Shown here in pieces: positions 11,488 through 23,886 of a DNA stretch of 64,000 nt (within the stretch, counting starts at the first letter, position 1; the number at the start of each line of letters is the position of its first letter). Source of the DNA: Cephalotus follicularis (lineage: Eukaryota > Streptophyta > Magnoliopsida > Oxalidales > Cephalotaceae); assembly GCA_001972305.1 (NCBI GenBank), contig BDDD01002233.1, positions 111,856-175,855 on the forward strand, written 5' to 3'. A model generated the notes under the pieces. That model did no database searches. It was not told where the DNA came from and saw nothing but the letters and a program-made list of their open reading frames with translations. The position numbers were made by a program, and so were the translations under genes.

Positions 11488-12437
11488 GAACAAAAAAAAA
11501 CTACAAACTTCAAATTTTTTGTGTTTTTTTTTCATTTTTGGAATGAAAAAAAAAATGCTATGTTCATATAAACATCTAAGGGCAAAACAATGCCAAGTTA
11601 ATTTGAAAATAGTAAAAAAGAGACAACCTATATAGCACAACTAAACATAATAGAGACTAACAATTATAATACTCTTAAAACTTCTTCAAATTTAAAGATC
11701 CACACTTGTGATATGTGAGATATCTTAAATAAGTAACATGTATCCTGAAACATCCTATGCTTCTATCATGGCATACGTAATATACTAAGAAAATTAAATA
11801 TAAAAAATTCGACCTCCTTAAGTTGATTATTACTAGTTGCCTATCAAACTTGTCGGCTTTAATTTTAATTATTCGATTGTGACACTAAAATGTTGGGCCC
11901 CAAATTCTTGATGGTCTTTAAATCTCTGAAATTTTTTGATTTGGGACCAAGCCTGAATCATTGGCATGCCAATTCAAACTACAGTGAAAAAGAAGTTACA
12001 CTATAATTGATTGTTTTTGCAATTGATAGCAATATGAAGAAAAAGTCAAATCCGAAAAAGTCAAATCCAACAACGACAAGTTGTGGTCACTGTTAGAATT
12101 ATTGCGTACATGCATGAACATGATAGTTGAAAGTCGCCTGTGGAAGTCGAATCCAATTTTCTTTAGATAATTTGAGCACATAATTATTCTTTCATTTCGC
12201 GTTTAGTCATTTATAAAAAGAACAAAATGTACATGAAATATATCTTTGAATGGCATGTAATTATATATCCATAAGCATAACTATCCTTTATGTTTTTGTT
12301 TTTTGATATCTTGATTTGGTAGAGAGAGAGAAAGAAATTCAGTAATTAAAGTGTGACATTTAAACATTTTCAACTGTTTCTATTCTAGGAGAAAGTCTTC
12401 CATACAACAATTATACTATCTCAGCATTCCTACGTGC
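10746..12437. other. Intergenic, one AT microsatellite
   Basis: No gene is recognised. At 11451-11484 there is an uninterrupted (AT)17 microsatellite. Around 11235-11300 one frame reads VETDSMTVVDFINTND, weakly like the RNase H segment of LINE ORF2, but the frame breaks at once. The rest is AT-rich and without structure that I can support. Confidence 0.5.
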
Positions 12438-12552
12438 TGTAACAAGTCAATGATAGAAATCTATATAGATTTATTGTCAGATAAATTATGAATAAATATA
12501 CTGACAATCTAAGTTTGTTATACACGTGGATTTCTGTCATTGGTTTGTTACA
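12438..12552. mobile_element. Small MITE-like inverted repeat
   Basis: The ends TGTAACAAGTCAATGATAG and its partner (reverse complement of 12530-12552) pair over about 24 bp with two or three mismatches, and an inner TTGTCAG/CTGACAA pair continues the stem. The size of about 115 bp fits a miniature inverted-repeat element. A target duplication is not obvious, so the superfamily is open. Confidence 0.45.
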
Positions 12553-12689
12553 CCGTATAGAAATAATGAGGTGGTGTAACTGTTACATAAGAGACTTTTT
12601 CCTATTCCAAACTCCACTGATAAGACAAACAAAATATTCAATATGATGAGAAAAGTATTGACCCAAAGTAAAGTGATAAGTAACTAAAT

Positions 12690-13058
12690 GCATGGCTAAC
12701 CTTAGTTCCTATCACACACAAAAATCCAGTCCCAAAACCATCTTTTTTGAAATCCTTGACTAGTTGTCTTGTAGATTCTTCTTCTCAGTTGTCTATCCCC
12801 TTAAAAAATCTAAGCATGTTTCGTGGTGAGCCTTCCATCTTTTTCTCTCAAAATGAAATCTCCTCTCTTGCTCTACCTTTCAAACACGCATTGGTTGGGA
12901 AGTTTTCCCATGGGAGGCCTCCAATGGAGGAGATACAAAAAGTGTTCTTGACCTTGTATTAAAAGCATATTTCTTAATTGGGTTATTAGATCTCAAGCAT
13001 TTATTGATTCATCTGAATAATGAGGAGGATTTTCAAAGGCTTTGGTTAAGGGTTCTAT
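12690..13058 (+). pseudogene. LINE ORF1 fragment (DUF4283-type)
   Basis: The translation contains LALPFKHALVGKFSHGRPPM, which matches the DUF4283 domain at the N-terminus of plant LINE ORF1 and related zinc-knuckle proteins. After a frame change near 12960 the domain continues with IGLLDLKHLLIHL and EEDFQRLWLR, again typical of the family. The fragment ends abruptly where the copia LTR at 13059 begins, so the LINE was present before that insertion. No zinc knuckle or ORF2 follows. It is a dead relic. Confidence 0.7.
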
Positions 13059-13626
13059 TGTAAAACTAGCTTCAGAAATCTCAACTAGCTTCAGAAATCC
13101 CTAACAACCTAAAAACAAAGTTTAATCAAGCAAACACAAGCAAAACAATAAGGATAAATCGACACAAGATTTACGTAGTTCAATCAATGTGATCTACGTC
13201 TACGGATAGAGGTCATATGGATTTTATTATGTGAATTCGGATTAAAATGAGTATCTATGCTCTCTAGGTTGCTCTCTCTATTTGTCACACCGTTTTACAG
13301 CCGCCCTCCTTTGATATATATTTCAGCTAGGTTACACAAAACCCTACTCAATCAAATAAGGAAAGAAAACACAAGGAATAACAATTTTCTCTGTCGAAAG
13401 CGTTGACGGTTTTACTCAAATTGTCGACGCTTTAGTGCATAGCATCGACGGTTTAACGCTGATTGTCAGCGCTTTATTCCAGAAGGTATTTGTCCTTCTC
13501 CGCACTTTCAAAGCGTCAACTGTTTTCTCCTTCATCTTCAAAGCGGCGGCGGTTTCAACTGAAGCGGAAGCGGTTTCGATCAAAGCGTCGGCGCTTTGAG
13601 CAGAAATTTCAAGGCATAATTTAACA
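13059..13626 (-). mobile_element. LTR of the reverse copia element
   Basis: The outer end TGTAAAACTAGC and the inner end TTAACA bound about 568 bp. The outer 150 bp match the 3' end of the LTR at 5907-6480; a short piece of the outer end is duplicated in tandem (13061-13105). The middle (13390-13610) carries about eight degenerate palindromes with core GCGTCGACGC, unlike the CAGTCGACTG version in the other copy. Confidence 0.75.
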
Positions 13627-15208
13627 AATCTCCACATTGACTTGAATTTCCATCTTCACATTAACTACTCCATAACCCTCACCTTTGCCATCCCAAGAGA
13701 TTATCTGCAGTATCCAATTAAGTTCAAGCAAAGCTTGAATTTTCTCTAGGAATTGGTTTAGTCAACATATCAGCTGGATTCTCGGCTGCGGCTATCTTTT
13801 GAACTTCAATCTCACATCCTTCAATAACATCTCGAATGAAGTGATATCTGACACTAATGTGTTTGGTACTCTCATGAAAATTCTGATTCTTACTCAAATG
13901 AATGGCACTCTGGCTATCACAATACACCGTTGAAACCTGCTGTATCAAATCAAGACTGCCAACCAAACCACGCAGTGAAAGAAGGGAAACCTGAACCATA
14001 ATTCTAAACTACTTAGCATTACATGTATTGAACCCAGCCTGACCCAACTACGTAAAAGCCCAGTAAATAGAATATAAGACACAAATCCAATAATCTCCAC
14101 CTTGGCTTGAATTTTTCTGACCAACTATCCTGAAACAACATTGGTTGTCTTCAATTTTCGCTCATGTCTCTGTATGTTTGTTATGCCTGAACCGTCATGA
14201 CCCCACGCCCCCACATAGGGTGTACATGCCCTCTGATGGGGCGTCCCAACTCAATTTCGTTATGTGCGATGTGGATCCACCTCTCTTTTACTATCAGAAA
14301 GAACAATGACATACTCAAGATTAGAAGCAAACAACACTCGTTTCTTCTTCGATCTACATCCGACCTCTATATGAATAATCTCATATCCACGTCTCTCAAT
14401 TGTAACACTCATCTGGAATTTAACAGAACCTCCACATGTCTGAACAATCCCTAAAAGTTTGTACAGTTTTTCAATCATCCTCCCTTGTAGTATCATCAAT
14501 GCCCCATTGGTAACTCTCATGCCTCCACCTTCAATAGTAATCTTGCACTATCTCGAATCCAGAGTACCCAGTGAAATTAGTTTATTTCTTAGATTTGGCA
14601 CATGTCGAACATCAACCAAAGTTCTCACAACTCCATCAAACATGCGAATCCATACTGATCCAATCCCAGCAACCTTGCACTTTGCATATTTTTCCATCTT
14701 GATCGCACCAATATTGCAAGCCTGATACGTGTTAAACTGTTCCCTGACTGCACAAATATGAAATGTACAACCAGAATCTAAAATCCAATCTGAACTAATC
14801 ATACTTGAAGATGTAGCAAGATATACATCATCCTCTGATGATGCCTCAACAACTGCAGCCTCTGATGATTTACCTTTCCCCTTTAGGAAGTTCTTGAATT
14901 GTAGGAAATCTTTCTTTATATTTCCTTCCTCATTGTACACAAAACATTTTTTGTTTTTTGTTGTAAACCTTCAACTTTGTGCGTGCTATGACTAGGCTAC
15001 ACTCATCACCATGATCTACCTTTTCAACCACCACTAGTTATAACCAAGGCACTACACTCTCCTGATGGCACCTCGATGCTACACTTCCTTCTTGTCTCTC
15101 ATTCATTAATAAAGAAGCAATGACCTCATCCAAAGAAAGAGTATCCTTTCCAAAAAAAAATAATGTGGTGACTATATGATCATATGATGTGGGCAGTGAT
15201 GCTAACAA
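13059..15208 (-). mobile_element. Broken Ty1/copia element, reverse orientation
   Basis: Same family as 4400-6480. Reading on the minus strand, recognisable parts are a gag segment (LPTSYDHIVTTL near 15160), a protease region (DWILDSGCTFHIC near 14780), a pre-integrase-like segment near 14400, an RNase H segment (YCDSQSAIHLSKN near 13900) and the LTR 13059-13626. Reverse transcriptase and integrase core are not recognised, and the copy carries many breaks. It is inserted in a LINE relic and is itself interrupted in gag by a CACTA terminus at 15209. Confidence 0.85.
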
Positions 15209-15435
15209 CACTACAGAAAAAGGGGGCAACGGCGAGGGCACTTCCCCTTGCCATCCCCTCGCCATTGAGTCAACGGCGAGGGCATGGCGAGGGGACCACA
15301 CTCTCGCCAAATTACTCCTCGCCAACAAGTACGGCGAGGGGACGACGAGGGTAGAGTCCCCTCGCCATTTACTGCCCTCGCCACACAGAGGGCATGGCTA
15401 GGGCAACCTACCCTCGCCATGCCCTAGACTTTAAT
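15209..15435 (+). mobile_element. CACTA transposon 5' terminus
   Basis: It begins CACTACAGAAAAAGGGGGC, the classic CACTA (En/Spm) terminal repeat, immediately followed by subterminal repeats of GGCGAGGGCA/TGCCCTCGCC in both orientations (about ten copies in 220 bp). The sequence interrupts the copia gag region. No matching 3' end with the CAA duplication is found in the window. A related terminus with the same GGCGAGGGC subterminal repeats lies at 37400-37594. Confidence 0.85.
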
Positions 15436-16690
15436 CGGGGTCAAGTATAACGATGGATTATAGTACACGCGAACCTACGACTCAAAAAGTCTCGCATTAC
15501 GACGATGTGTAATAAATTATGCGAAAATTAATTTGATTAATTTTTCATCTAGATAATATTGGATATTAGTCCGGAAGAATTTTAAATAGATATGTGACTA
15601 TTTAGAATGGCTTAACCAAACCCTATGGGTATTTCTGTAATTTATGAACACCAACAATTCTAACAGAGATTTTAAAGGGTCCCTGTCCGATAATGATTTC
15701 TTCATAAATATGTTGGACATATTTAGTCTTTGTGACAATTATAAAATCAAATATTGGTTAGGTGAATTTTGCAAATTGTGTCATCGTTAAATGGTGACAC
15801 ATTTGATTTATCTTATTTAATTAATATTCGAAGGGATATGTGGCATTACTAAAATGAGTATGACTCATTTAAGTTATTGTTGACTGTTTCTTAGAGAATT
15901 GAACATGTGTCATACAAAGAATGAGGTAGACTCATTTTTGACACATGTAAAGGTTAGCATGTCTAAGCATCGACGTCTTTGGAGAAGGTGTCGACACTTA
16001 GTGCCTTAACGTGGGTGCGCTACGTGGGCACTAGACGTGGGCACGCTAATCTCCCACTCCCAGCTGATTTTTCTTCTCAGAGAGAAAAGATGGAGCACAT
16101 TGGTGAGTGGGAAGTGGGTTTTCTTAGAGAAAATGACGTGGTGTGCGATTGTGGCATGCGCTAGTGCGTTCAACATTTTCGTACGACCGGTTGGCATAAA
16201 AACAGAGGACGTGAAATTGTTGGTTGTGCGTCCAACACTTGAGCAATCCCTTCACTGATTTGGTTCACCAAGCTTGGAGCTAACCTAAGGTGGATTATGA
16301 TTGACTATCTTTGTCAAGTTCAATGCATCATAGGTGAGCATAGTTAGAAAGTGTTGAGTGCGACATTATTAGAACAAAACAGAGACTTCATTTTGGAGAA
16401 CAACGGTTGTCAACGTTTTGAACGTGGTGTTTAGAGCAGGAAGTTCTCAGCGGCTTGGAGGAACTCAAAACTTGAAGGGAGTCTACTGAAGCAAGTAACG
16501 GCAAAGACAAAGGAGTCATCACCATTTGGTATTGTCCTGCTATCCTTCTCTTTGTATTTAGTGCATCACAATTGCATGCTTGTGTGATGCCAATTCAAGT
16601 ATGATTTGATGTGGGTGTTCCTTGCGACCTGTATTCTCTGTGTTGGACCTGTTTTAGTGGTGTTAAGGGTTGCTTCCGCTGCTATGTTTA
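15436..16690 (+). mobile_element. LTR-like remnant, non-coding
   Basis: No gene is found. The 3' half (16400-16680) reads like the R-U5 part of a plant copia LTR, with CACCATTTGGTATTGTCCTG and a following T-rich segment, and two GTCGAC-core sites occur near 15972-15995. Boundaries could not be fixed and no target duplication was found, so this is a tentative call. Confidence 0.35.
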
Positions 16691-17054
16691 AATCAAAAAA
16701 AAAATTATTGTACCTTTAACATCCTATGGTCTGATTCACCTCATGGGGATGTTCTACCATTGCCAGCACTATTGCCCAGTCCCTTTCCTGTTTTCTTCTT
16801 TATTTTTATTAATAAACAAATAGGTATCATACTAAACTCCCTTCCAGCTCTCAGAAGTTTTTTTTATTGAATAAAAAAAAAACTAAATGCATAGGTCAAT
16901 AAAATAGACTATAAATTATAGACCCTAATAAAGCCAATATAATATAATGTAAACTATGGATCCATAGTAACATAGTATTGACGCAAGGTAAGTATGTGTA
17001 TAATTATTTTATGTTAAGAGGATGATAATTGGACCGGTATTTATAGAGGGCTAA
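16691..17054. other. Spacer before the Harbinger element
   Basis: AT-rich. Near 16790-16880 a pyrimidine-rich stretch, a TTATTAATAAA motif and an A-run resemble the tail of a LINE, but no coding part accompanies it. TAA at 17052-17054 is the target duplication of the next element. Confidence 0.4.
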
Positions 17055-19206
17055 AGCTGCGTTTGGTAACGCGTTTTGCGTTACCAAACGCAGTTGTAAG
17101 AAGCGTGTTTTGTAAAACGTGGTATTTTAGCGTTTGGTAAAAAAATTAAAACGCAGTTGCTCAAAACGCCGTTTGAAAGCTTAAGGATTGAGAACGCCAT
17201 AAATTTAACGCGTTCTGGAGCTTCAAGTGCGTTCACAACTCCTCTCTCCCTCACGCTTCTCTCTTCGTGCCTCTCTCCCTCACGCTCCAAGCTTCTCTCC
17301 CTCACGCTTCAGTGCCTCTCTCCCTCACACACGCCTCTGACTCCCACCCTTTCACTCTCCGTCTCGTCGTGCGCTGCGCCTCTACCTCTCAAGCCTCTCA
17401 CTGCCAGTCCGCCACCCTCTCAACTTGAAGCTCTCTGCCTCAACAAGGTATCTCTAATCTCTCTCTTTCCCCATTTTTAATTTTTGTAAATAACTTCCTT
17501 TTTTTAATTCAACTTTCAAATTTCAATATTGCTCAAATTTATTATTTTATATAATTTAACCTTGAAATGATTATTAAAAATACCCAAATATTTGGTTGAC
17601 TTCATCTGTAGTTTATATGATTTTTTTGTTTTTTATTATTAGTTTTTGAGGTATTTTTAAGCATGAATTCGGATTTTGTGTATGGTTGTTATTTTGATGG
17701 AGGCTACGGTGGTGTATTATTGTTTGGTTACTTCTTTGTGATTTGGGATGATTTTCCAGTTGAAGGGTTAACTCGATTAATTGGTTCAACGGTGGTTGCT
17801 TGTGAGGCTGTTTGAATGGTGGTATTTGCTTTGGCTGTGTGGTGAAGGATGGAGGCTATGGAGCTGTTATGTGTGATGATTTGTGTGTGCAATTGTTTCT
17901 CTGTGTGTGTTTGTGTTTTTTGTTGTTTGATTTGTTGGGATTGAATGTTGATATGGTAGTGATTTTGGCTTGAAGAAACTGCTATGGTGTGGAGACAAGT
18001 TGTGCATTTGGGGTTGTTTTGGGTGTGATCTTCCTTCATGAAGTATGTAGACATTCATATCTATAGAATGTAGTCATAATCCAACTAAAATCTGTTCGCT
18101 TGCAAATTTTTTAGTCCTACTCGAACTTCTGTTTGCAGTATTAATTAAATTTGCGTTGGAAGTAATATTCAATTGCTTTTGTGGTCTTAGTGCCGCAAAC
18201 TTTTTGTTGGTTTCTAGTTGCTGCATCTGTGATTGATTACAGTTTTTCAAATGAACATTCAAATTCCTTGTTTCCCACAAGATACACTCTGATCTTCAGA
18301 GCACCCCATGTTGTTGGATATACCGTATACATTAACGTCCCTACAAAACAAATAAAAAAGTGAAAATTGATATTTCAGGACTAATCAACCTTTGAATTAT
18401 TGTGTTGATTGCTTGTCAATATGTCCATGATACTAGGAATTAGTAATATATGAAGAAATGAGCCTTATATGTTGAGTAGGTTGCAGATGGTTGTCATATT
18501 GGTTAGCTATTTTCTTTCTATCACATGTTAGATGTACAAATTGTCAGGCAGATACAACACATAACATAAAATATTAATTTAAGGTGTCTAGTGTTTGATA
18601 TTAACCACAATGAGTCTGAAATAGTGCTATGATTAATGTGAAATTTGAGCTTCCTTTACTAGAATCATCATGTTACAGTGGTTTGGTTGCTGTTGTGAAG
18701 CATTGCAAGCTTGATGATTCTATATGGTTAATTAACAATAGTCCGGAAAGTCTTTTGCTGTTGACCTTTTTGGCATGATTACGCCAACTGTTTGGTTGAA
18801 CCATTGCTGTCAAGGAACCAAACACTTCTAGCAATAAAAGCTTCTTTAGCTTGTTATATTGAAGTTCTTGATCCCAACGCAGTGGCTTGTTTTTTGTGGG
18901 ATTTAATTCCTTTGAAATGTTTTAATTTGATTAGTTGCTTATCCAAATGAAGAGGCTATAGGTTTCTTTTCAAGTCATTACATAATGACTGTTAGAAGCA
19001 CCACCTGACCCATTAATGTGTATCCCTTAAGTTATTCTAGTTCCTTCCATCTTTACATTGTTGTATGTGTAAACGTAGGTCTCCACCTTTCTTCTGTGAA
19101 GTTGTTTTAAGCTATATGCTTTGTTGTACCCATTGGATTTGAGTGTATATTTATATATATTGGCCTTTTCTTTTTATTGTGTAATCGAGGCTTTTTATTT
19201 AACTAG

Positions 19207-19532
19207 ATGGTAATCAAGAAAACAACTCAACAAGCAACTTGGCCTATGCCTCTTGTAATGATATTTTGTGACGCAATCATTAAAGAGATTGCAAGTGGGG
19301 GATTGGCAAACACACATTTAAGTAAGGAAGGTTGGAAAAATGTTGTGGAAGCATTTAACTCATCGACTGGGAAAGACTACGATTACCATCAACTTGAAAA
19401 CAAGTGGGACCAATTAAAAAAAAGATTATTCATTGTGGAAGGATTTGATAGGAAATGATACTGGACTAGGGTGGAGTTATACGAAGCAAACAGTTGATGC
19501 AACCGATGAGTGGTGGGAAAAAAAAATTCAGG
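19207..19532 (+). pseudogene. Myb/SANT-like ORF1 of the Harbinger element
   Basis: The start reads MVIKKTTQQATWPMPLVMIF, followed by KEGWKNVVEAFNSSTGKDY and LENKWDQLKK, the layout of the Myb/SANT-like domain that partners PIF/Harbinger transposases in DNA binding and nuclear import. A frameshift lies in an A-run near 19420; past it the other frame continues with LWKDLIGNDTGLGW and ATDEWWEKKIQ, the normal continuation of the family, and ends at a good splice donor (CAG/GTATATTT). The remainder of ORF1 is missing, and transposase sequence follows almost at once, so the region has lost DNA between the two genes. Confidence 0.8.
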
Positions 19533-19535
19533 TAT

Positions 19536-20607
19536 ATTTGTGAACATTGTCAGTTTAGGATGTTCTAATAGGGCTGCACAAGAACGATTTCAACATTCAG
19601 GCGAGACTGTGAGCAGAGTTTTTGACCAAGTTTTAGACAGTGTATGCAAAATGGCAATTGATATTATTAGGCCAGCTGATCCTTCCTTCAAAGATATTCC
19701 TATGGAAATTCTTAATGATTCAAGATACATGCCTCACTGTAAGGTGAAATTAAGTTTATATGATTATGATTACTCAGGTTGTTATTACAAATATATTATT
19801 AATGTTTTATGTAATTATTATATATAGGATTGTATTGGAGCGATTGATGGGGTTCATGTGCCTGCATGTGTAAGTCCTGCCGATTCCATTCCATTCATTG
19901 GACGGAAAAGGATTCCAACACAAAATGTGATGGCAACATGTGGTTTCGACATGCAATTTACATTTTGTTGGGCAGGTTGGGAAGGTACAGCACATGATAC
20001 TAAAATTTTTTATGCAGCTCTTCGAAATCCAGAACTGAACTTCCCTCATCCACCTGACGGTAATCAAAAGATTGATTTTTTTTTCTTATTACGCATGGTT
20101 TCTTTTTGTCTTTTTAAATTTGATATGTATAATACGTTGTAGGTAAATATTATTTGGTAGATTCTGGATATCCTTCGAGGAAAGGCTACATAGGACCATA
20201 TAAAGGAGAGAGATACCATCTACCTGAGTTTCAAAGAGGGAGATTACCTTCAGGTCCTGAAGAGATTTTTAATCATGCTCATTCATCCCTCAGGAGTGTC
20301 ATCGAAAGAAGTTTTGGGGTATGGAAAAAAAAAATGGAAGATTATAAAATCAATGCCTTCATACCCATACAACAAACAAGTAAAAATTGTAGTGGCAACG
20401 ATGGCATTACATAATTTTATTAGGAGGAATAGCACACAAGATACAGATTTTGAAACATCTGATACTCATGACTCTGAAGATGCAGATGGAATCCAAAACG
20501 TTCAAAGTGAGGCTACTCGTATATCAGAAAGTGCAACTCAAGGCGGAGGAAGAGAAATGGAGATTATACGTGATGCCATTACTCATAGTTTAATGGCATC
20601 TCGTTAG
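19536..20607 (+). pseudogene. HARBI1-like DDE transposase of the Harbinger element
   Basis: Three exon-like blocks are visible: about 19536-19743, 19828-20059 and 20143-20607, separated by short introns with good GT/AG borders. The blocks contain AAQERFQHSGETVSRVFD, then DCIGAIDGVHVPA, then LVDSGYPSRKGYIGPY and SVIERSFGVWKKK. The three catalytic acids are at D in GAIDG (19846), D in VDSGYP (about 20157) and E in VIERSFG (20304). The N-terminal part of the family is absent, and one frameshift in an A-run near 20330 moves the C-terminus (ATMALHNFIRRNS to the stop at 20605) out of frame. The catalytic core was intact until recently; the present copy should be inactive. Confidence 0.88.
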
Positions 20608-20962
20608 TTGTTTTATATCCTGTCAATTTTTAATTAAACTGAGACAAATTAAATGAATCGCATTGTAATACGTTTTTGAATATGAAGATTAGTTATTTTA
20701 TTTCTTGACTATTTATTAATATAACTTTGAACAATTAAGTTCATGTTAATTTGCATTTTTTAATATCATAAACAATTCTTGAGTATTTTTATTTAAACAT
20801 AATGAATAAAATGTTAGATTATATAAATATGTAAAAATAGAAATAAAATAAGGAATCAAATTATAAATACTATCATTATTATGTCTATTTTAAGAAATTT
20901 ATACATTTACAGTAATGTTATAAAAATATTTATCAAATACATAAACAATATATTTTTTTGTC

Positions 20963-21101
20963 AGAAAGCACTTTTTCGTACAGCATTACCAAACAGCTTC
21001 AGCCACAACACAACTTTCTTCCACAGCACTTTCTCCCACAGCACCATCCCACAGTACTTTCTCCCACAGCACTTTCTCCCACAGCATTACCAAACAGAGC
21101 T
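20963..21101. repeat. Subterminal tandem of the Harbinger 3' end
   Basis: About five copies of CCCACAGCACTTTCT-like units lie inside the 3' terminal repeat. The same block, more diverged, is at 27320-27433 in the short derivative. Subterminal repeats of this kind are usual transposase binding sites; here that is inferred. Confidence 0.7.
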
Positions 21102-21104
21102 TAA

Positions 21105-23780
21105 ACTGAATTCAACAGACGAGATGGCTTTTTTTAAAACTACAAAAAAAAAATCAGATTTTTTCTCACATTATATTCCAAGTTGATTTCGGATCCAAAA
21201 TAGTAGTAGGTGTGGGTGCGGATGGTATTAGAACAACATATCCAAACACGAGGCACCTATATTATTAATTACAATATATATCCATATATATATAACTCTA
21301 ATATATATTTGTCCTTAAAATTTTCACCTTTTCCTATAATGAAGTAAAGCTATGATAGGGTTTAAATGAATTATATCTTTAGTGTTTCAATTAAACAAGA
21401 AGTATTGCATATGTATTTGTAATGATAAGAATATAGAGTTATTGTGAAATTTATAGTCTTTTAAGGCATCTTAAGATTTTTGTATAAAAATTATGTGACA
21501 TATTATTCTAATATTTGGTTAAAAATGAGTAATATTACTCTGTCATTTATTTTCGTTTTGAAAATGTGTTTTGAATGATGTGACATTTATTAATACAAAT
21601 AATATGTATTATAATTTATGTATTTTTTATTAATAAATATCACAAATTCGTGATAAAAATTTGAGATAAAAATTCATAACAAAAATCAGCGCTCGTCAGA
21701 AAATATTTTGCTTTTCCAAATGTGTAATGGGCATTGAAGATTAGCATATGACCAAAAAAAAACATAAAAAGTAAAAATGAGACTGTAGTCAACATTTCGG
21801 TGCTGACACAAAATGTTTGTAAAATTACACAAATCTCGATTTGCACAGTTAGTCTAGTTGGATAGCTTTGACCATTGACTAGTAAAAATCGTAACTTCTT
21901 CTAGGATACTCCAAAACATGCATCCTGTCAAGCAAACTAGGCATATATACGCGTTCTTTTTCTCTTTCACGCACATATACGCGTGATTAGGAATATATGA
22001 TCTAAATTAAGGAGGGCTTAAATATTTTAGTTTGATATTTAGTTGGCCAATTCGTTTTCTTATTTGAGTTATTTTTTATTAATTTATTGTGCTGATATGG
22101 ATTAAATTATAATATTTGCATGTCATGTATACGCTCCACGTCAAACCAAACAAATAGTGGTGTGGTAACAACAACTAATGATATGGAGTTGATTGTCCCA
22201 ATTTGTCGCGTTAAGATAGCCAGGTGACTAAGTTTGGAGTTTAGGTAGGTGATTGCATATTTGTGTCAAGTTCACGTAAGAATTTACAATTTATGCTTTC
22301 TATCGATGTAAATCAATTACGTCAAATTTTTAATTTATTTGATATCTCTAATTATTTTATTCACATATAAAATTACATCTGTGATATAATTTTCTAATAT
22401 ACGATAAAAAAATAGTTCATTCAATAATATATATGTAGATGTTTGATTGACTTACATGCATGATCAAAATGGATAAACGATTAAATCTAATGGTAAAATA
22501 CAAAAAACACCTCGGGATTTAAACTCGTTAACACTTAACCCATGTATTTTCAAATAATACATATATCTCTTTGAATTACAATTTATACTTATAACAAAGG
22601 GGATTGATCTTTAAACGGGCTTAAACCTGAGGGAGTTAATCGTTAAACGAACTCAAACCTGAGAAATTTTTTGTAATATTTGAAAACAGATGGGACAAAG
22701 TGTTAATTAACGAGTCCAAACATTGGGTTTTTGTATTTTACCCTAAACCTAATAGTCGAATTTATAAAATATAAATGATCAATCATATGTAGTATGACAT
22801 AGCGCGTAACTTGCGTGCTATTCCAATTATATATATGGAGTATATTATATTAGGTATTTGTCACCTTATTATTGTACTTATGATTTATATTTTACAAATT
22901 TAACTGTTAGATTTGATGTCATGTCCATTCAAATCATGACATTTTTAAATTTTAGAATATATCTAACTATTTTATTAATGTATAAAGGTTTCAATTGCTG
23001 CACAATATTTCATATATACTAAAAAAAGAAAAATTTATTCAATGAAAACTTTTAATTATTCAATTGTTTTAAAAATTGGCATACATGATTAAAGTAAATA
23101 TATGATTAAATCTTAATGATTAGATTAACAAACATATAGTATACTAAATATAGATCAAGATAACATGATAAGTAAATAAATATATATTACCTCACAAATC
23201 ATCAACTAATGAATGCTTAGCTTGCATGATACTTTTCGGCTATTTACTTAATTCATTTAACCACCGAATTATATTATACCCAATTCACTACTTTAATTAA
23301 TAAAAAGAATAGTGTATGAACCTTTCTCTCTACACACTTACCCTACTATATATATCTTTCTTAAATGTGGATAACCGCATTGGGTAAGGCTACTAACTGT
23401 AAACAATAATGGCATTCCATTCTAGACAGTAGAACCACCATAGAATTCTGTAATTTGAAGCCAAGAGGGGCTGATCCATATAATTTATTAATCAACTAAT
23501 TAGTTGAAATGAAAATAAAAATAGTTAACATGTTGACCTGTGCGGGGTCCTTGCTGTGCTAGCTCGATAGTTTGTGATGTCTATGGAGTCTATACAAACG
23601 ACAAGTATAAAGTTCTTTGGTCTTTTTATCATATAAAAGGTGTGAGTTGTGTTCAAGATGTAATAAAGAGTGACACGTAAGATACACACAATGACACAAC
23701 TCAGTTGTTGGTAGATGTTGAAGGATGGAAAAGGGGTTTTAAGCATATTCACATGCCAAATTCACACTCCTCTCTCTCCT
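21105..23780. other. Intergenic region upstream of the KCS gene
   Basis: About 2.7 kb of AT-rich DNA with no convincing gene. It contains one clear MITE at 22492-22743. Two ACGCGT/TACGCG sites near 21950-21985 are the only other small feature noticed. The last 300 bp presumably contain the KCS promoter. Confidence 0.55.
22492..22743. mobile_element. MITE with about 63-bp terminal inverted repeats
   Basis: The left end GGTAAAATACAAAAAACACC pairs with the right end, which finishes GGGTTTTTGTATTTTACCC; pairing extends about 63 bp through ACTCGTTAAC/GTTAATTAACGAGT to TATTTTCAAA/TTTGAAAAC. Flanking sequences TAAATCTAAT (22482-22491) and TAAACCTAAT (22744-22753) match at nine of ten bases and are taken as the target duplication. 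Long TIRs with a 9-10 bp duplication fit a Mutator-type MITE. Two CTTAAACCTGAG/CTCAAACCTGAG copies sit in the middle. No coding capacity. Confidence 0.8.
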
Positions 23781-23787
23781 TATAAAG
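23781..23787 (+). promoter_or_regulatory. TATA box of the KCS gene
   Basis: TATAAAG lies 100 bp upstream of the ATG, behind a CT-rich tract (CTCCTCTCTCTCC), a common plant core-promoter arrangement. Transcription would start near 23815, leaving a leader of about 70 bp that is itself CT-rich. Confidence 0.6.
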
Positions 23788-23886
23788 TCCCGTTTGATTT
23801 TCCCATCTAACAAATGAGCTAAACAATTAAATTCCCTTACTCTTTTTCTCTCTTTATATTTTTTTTAGTAGTCTCTCTTTCTTGTC

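Larger units (their letters stand above)
17055..21101 (+). mobile_element. PIF/Harbinger DNA transposon, nearly full length
   Basis: The element is bounded by 15-bp inverted repeats, AGCTGCGTTTGGTAA at the 5' end and TTACCAAACAGAGCT at the 3' end, and flanked by TAA on both sides (17052-17054, 21102-21104), the TWA duplication of this superfamily. It carries a Myb/SANT-like ORF and a DDE transposase (both damaged) in the same orientation. The left 2.1 kb is non-coding, with CTCTCTCCCTCACGCTTC-type repeats near 17240-17340. The right end carries a CCCACAGCACTTTCTC subterminal tandem. A short derivative lies at 26556-27433. Confidence 0.9.

Noticed and set aside
17157-17480. Frame of 107 codons rich in Ser, Leu and Pro
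   Set aside because: Produced by the CTCTCTCCCTCACGCTTC repeats in the non-coding left part of the Harbinger element.
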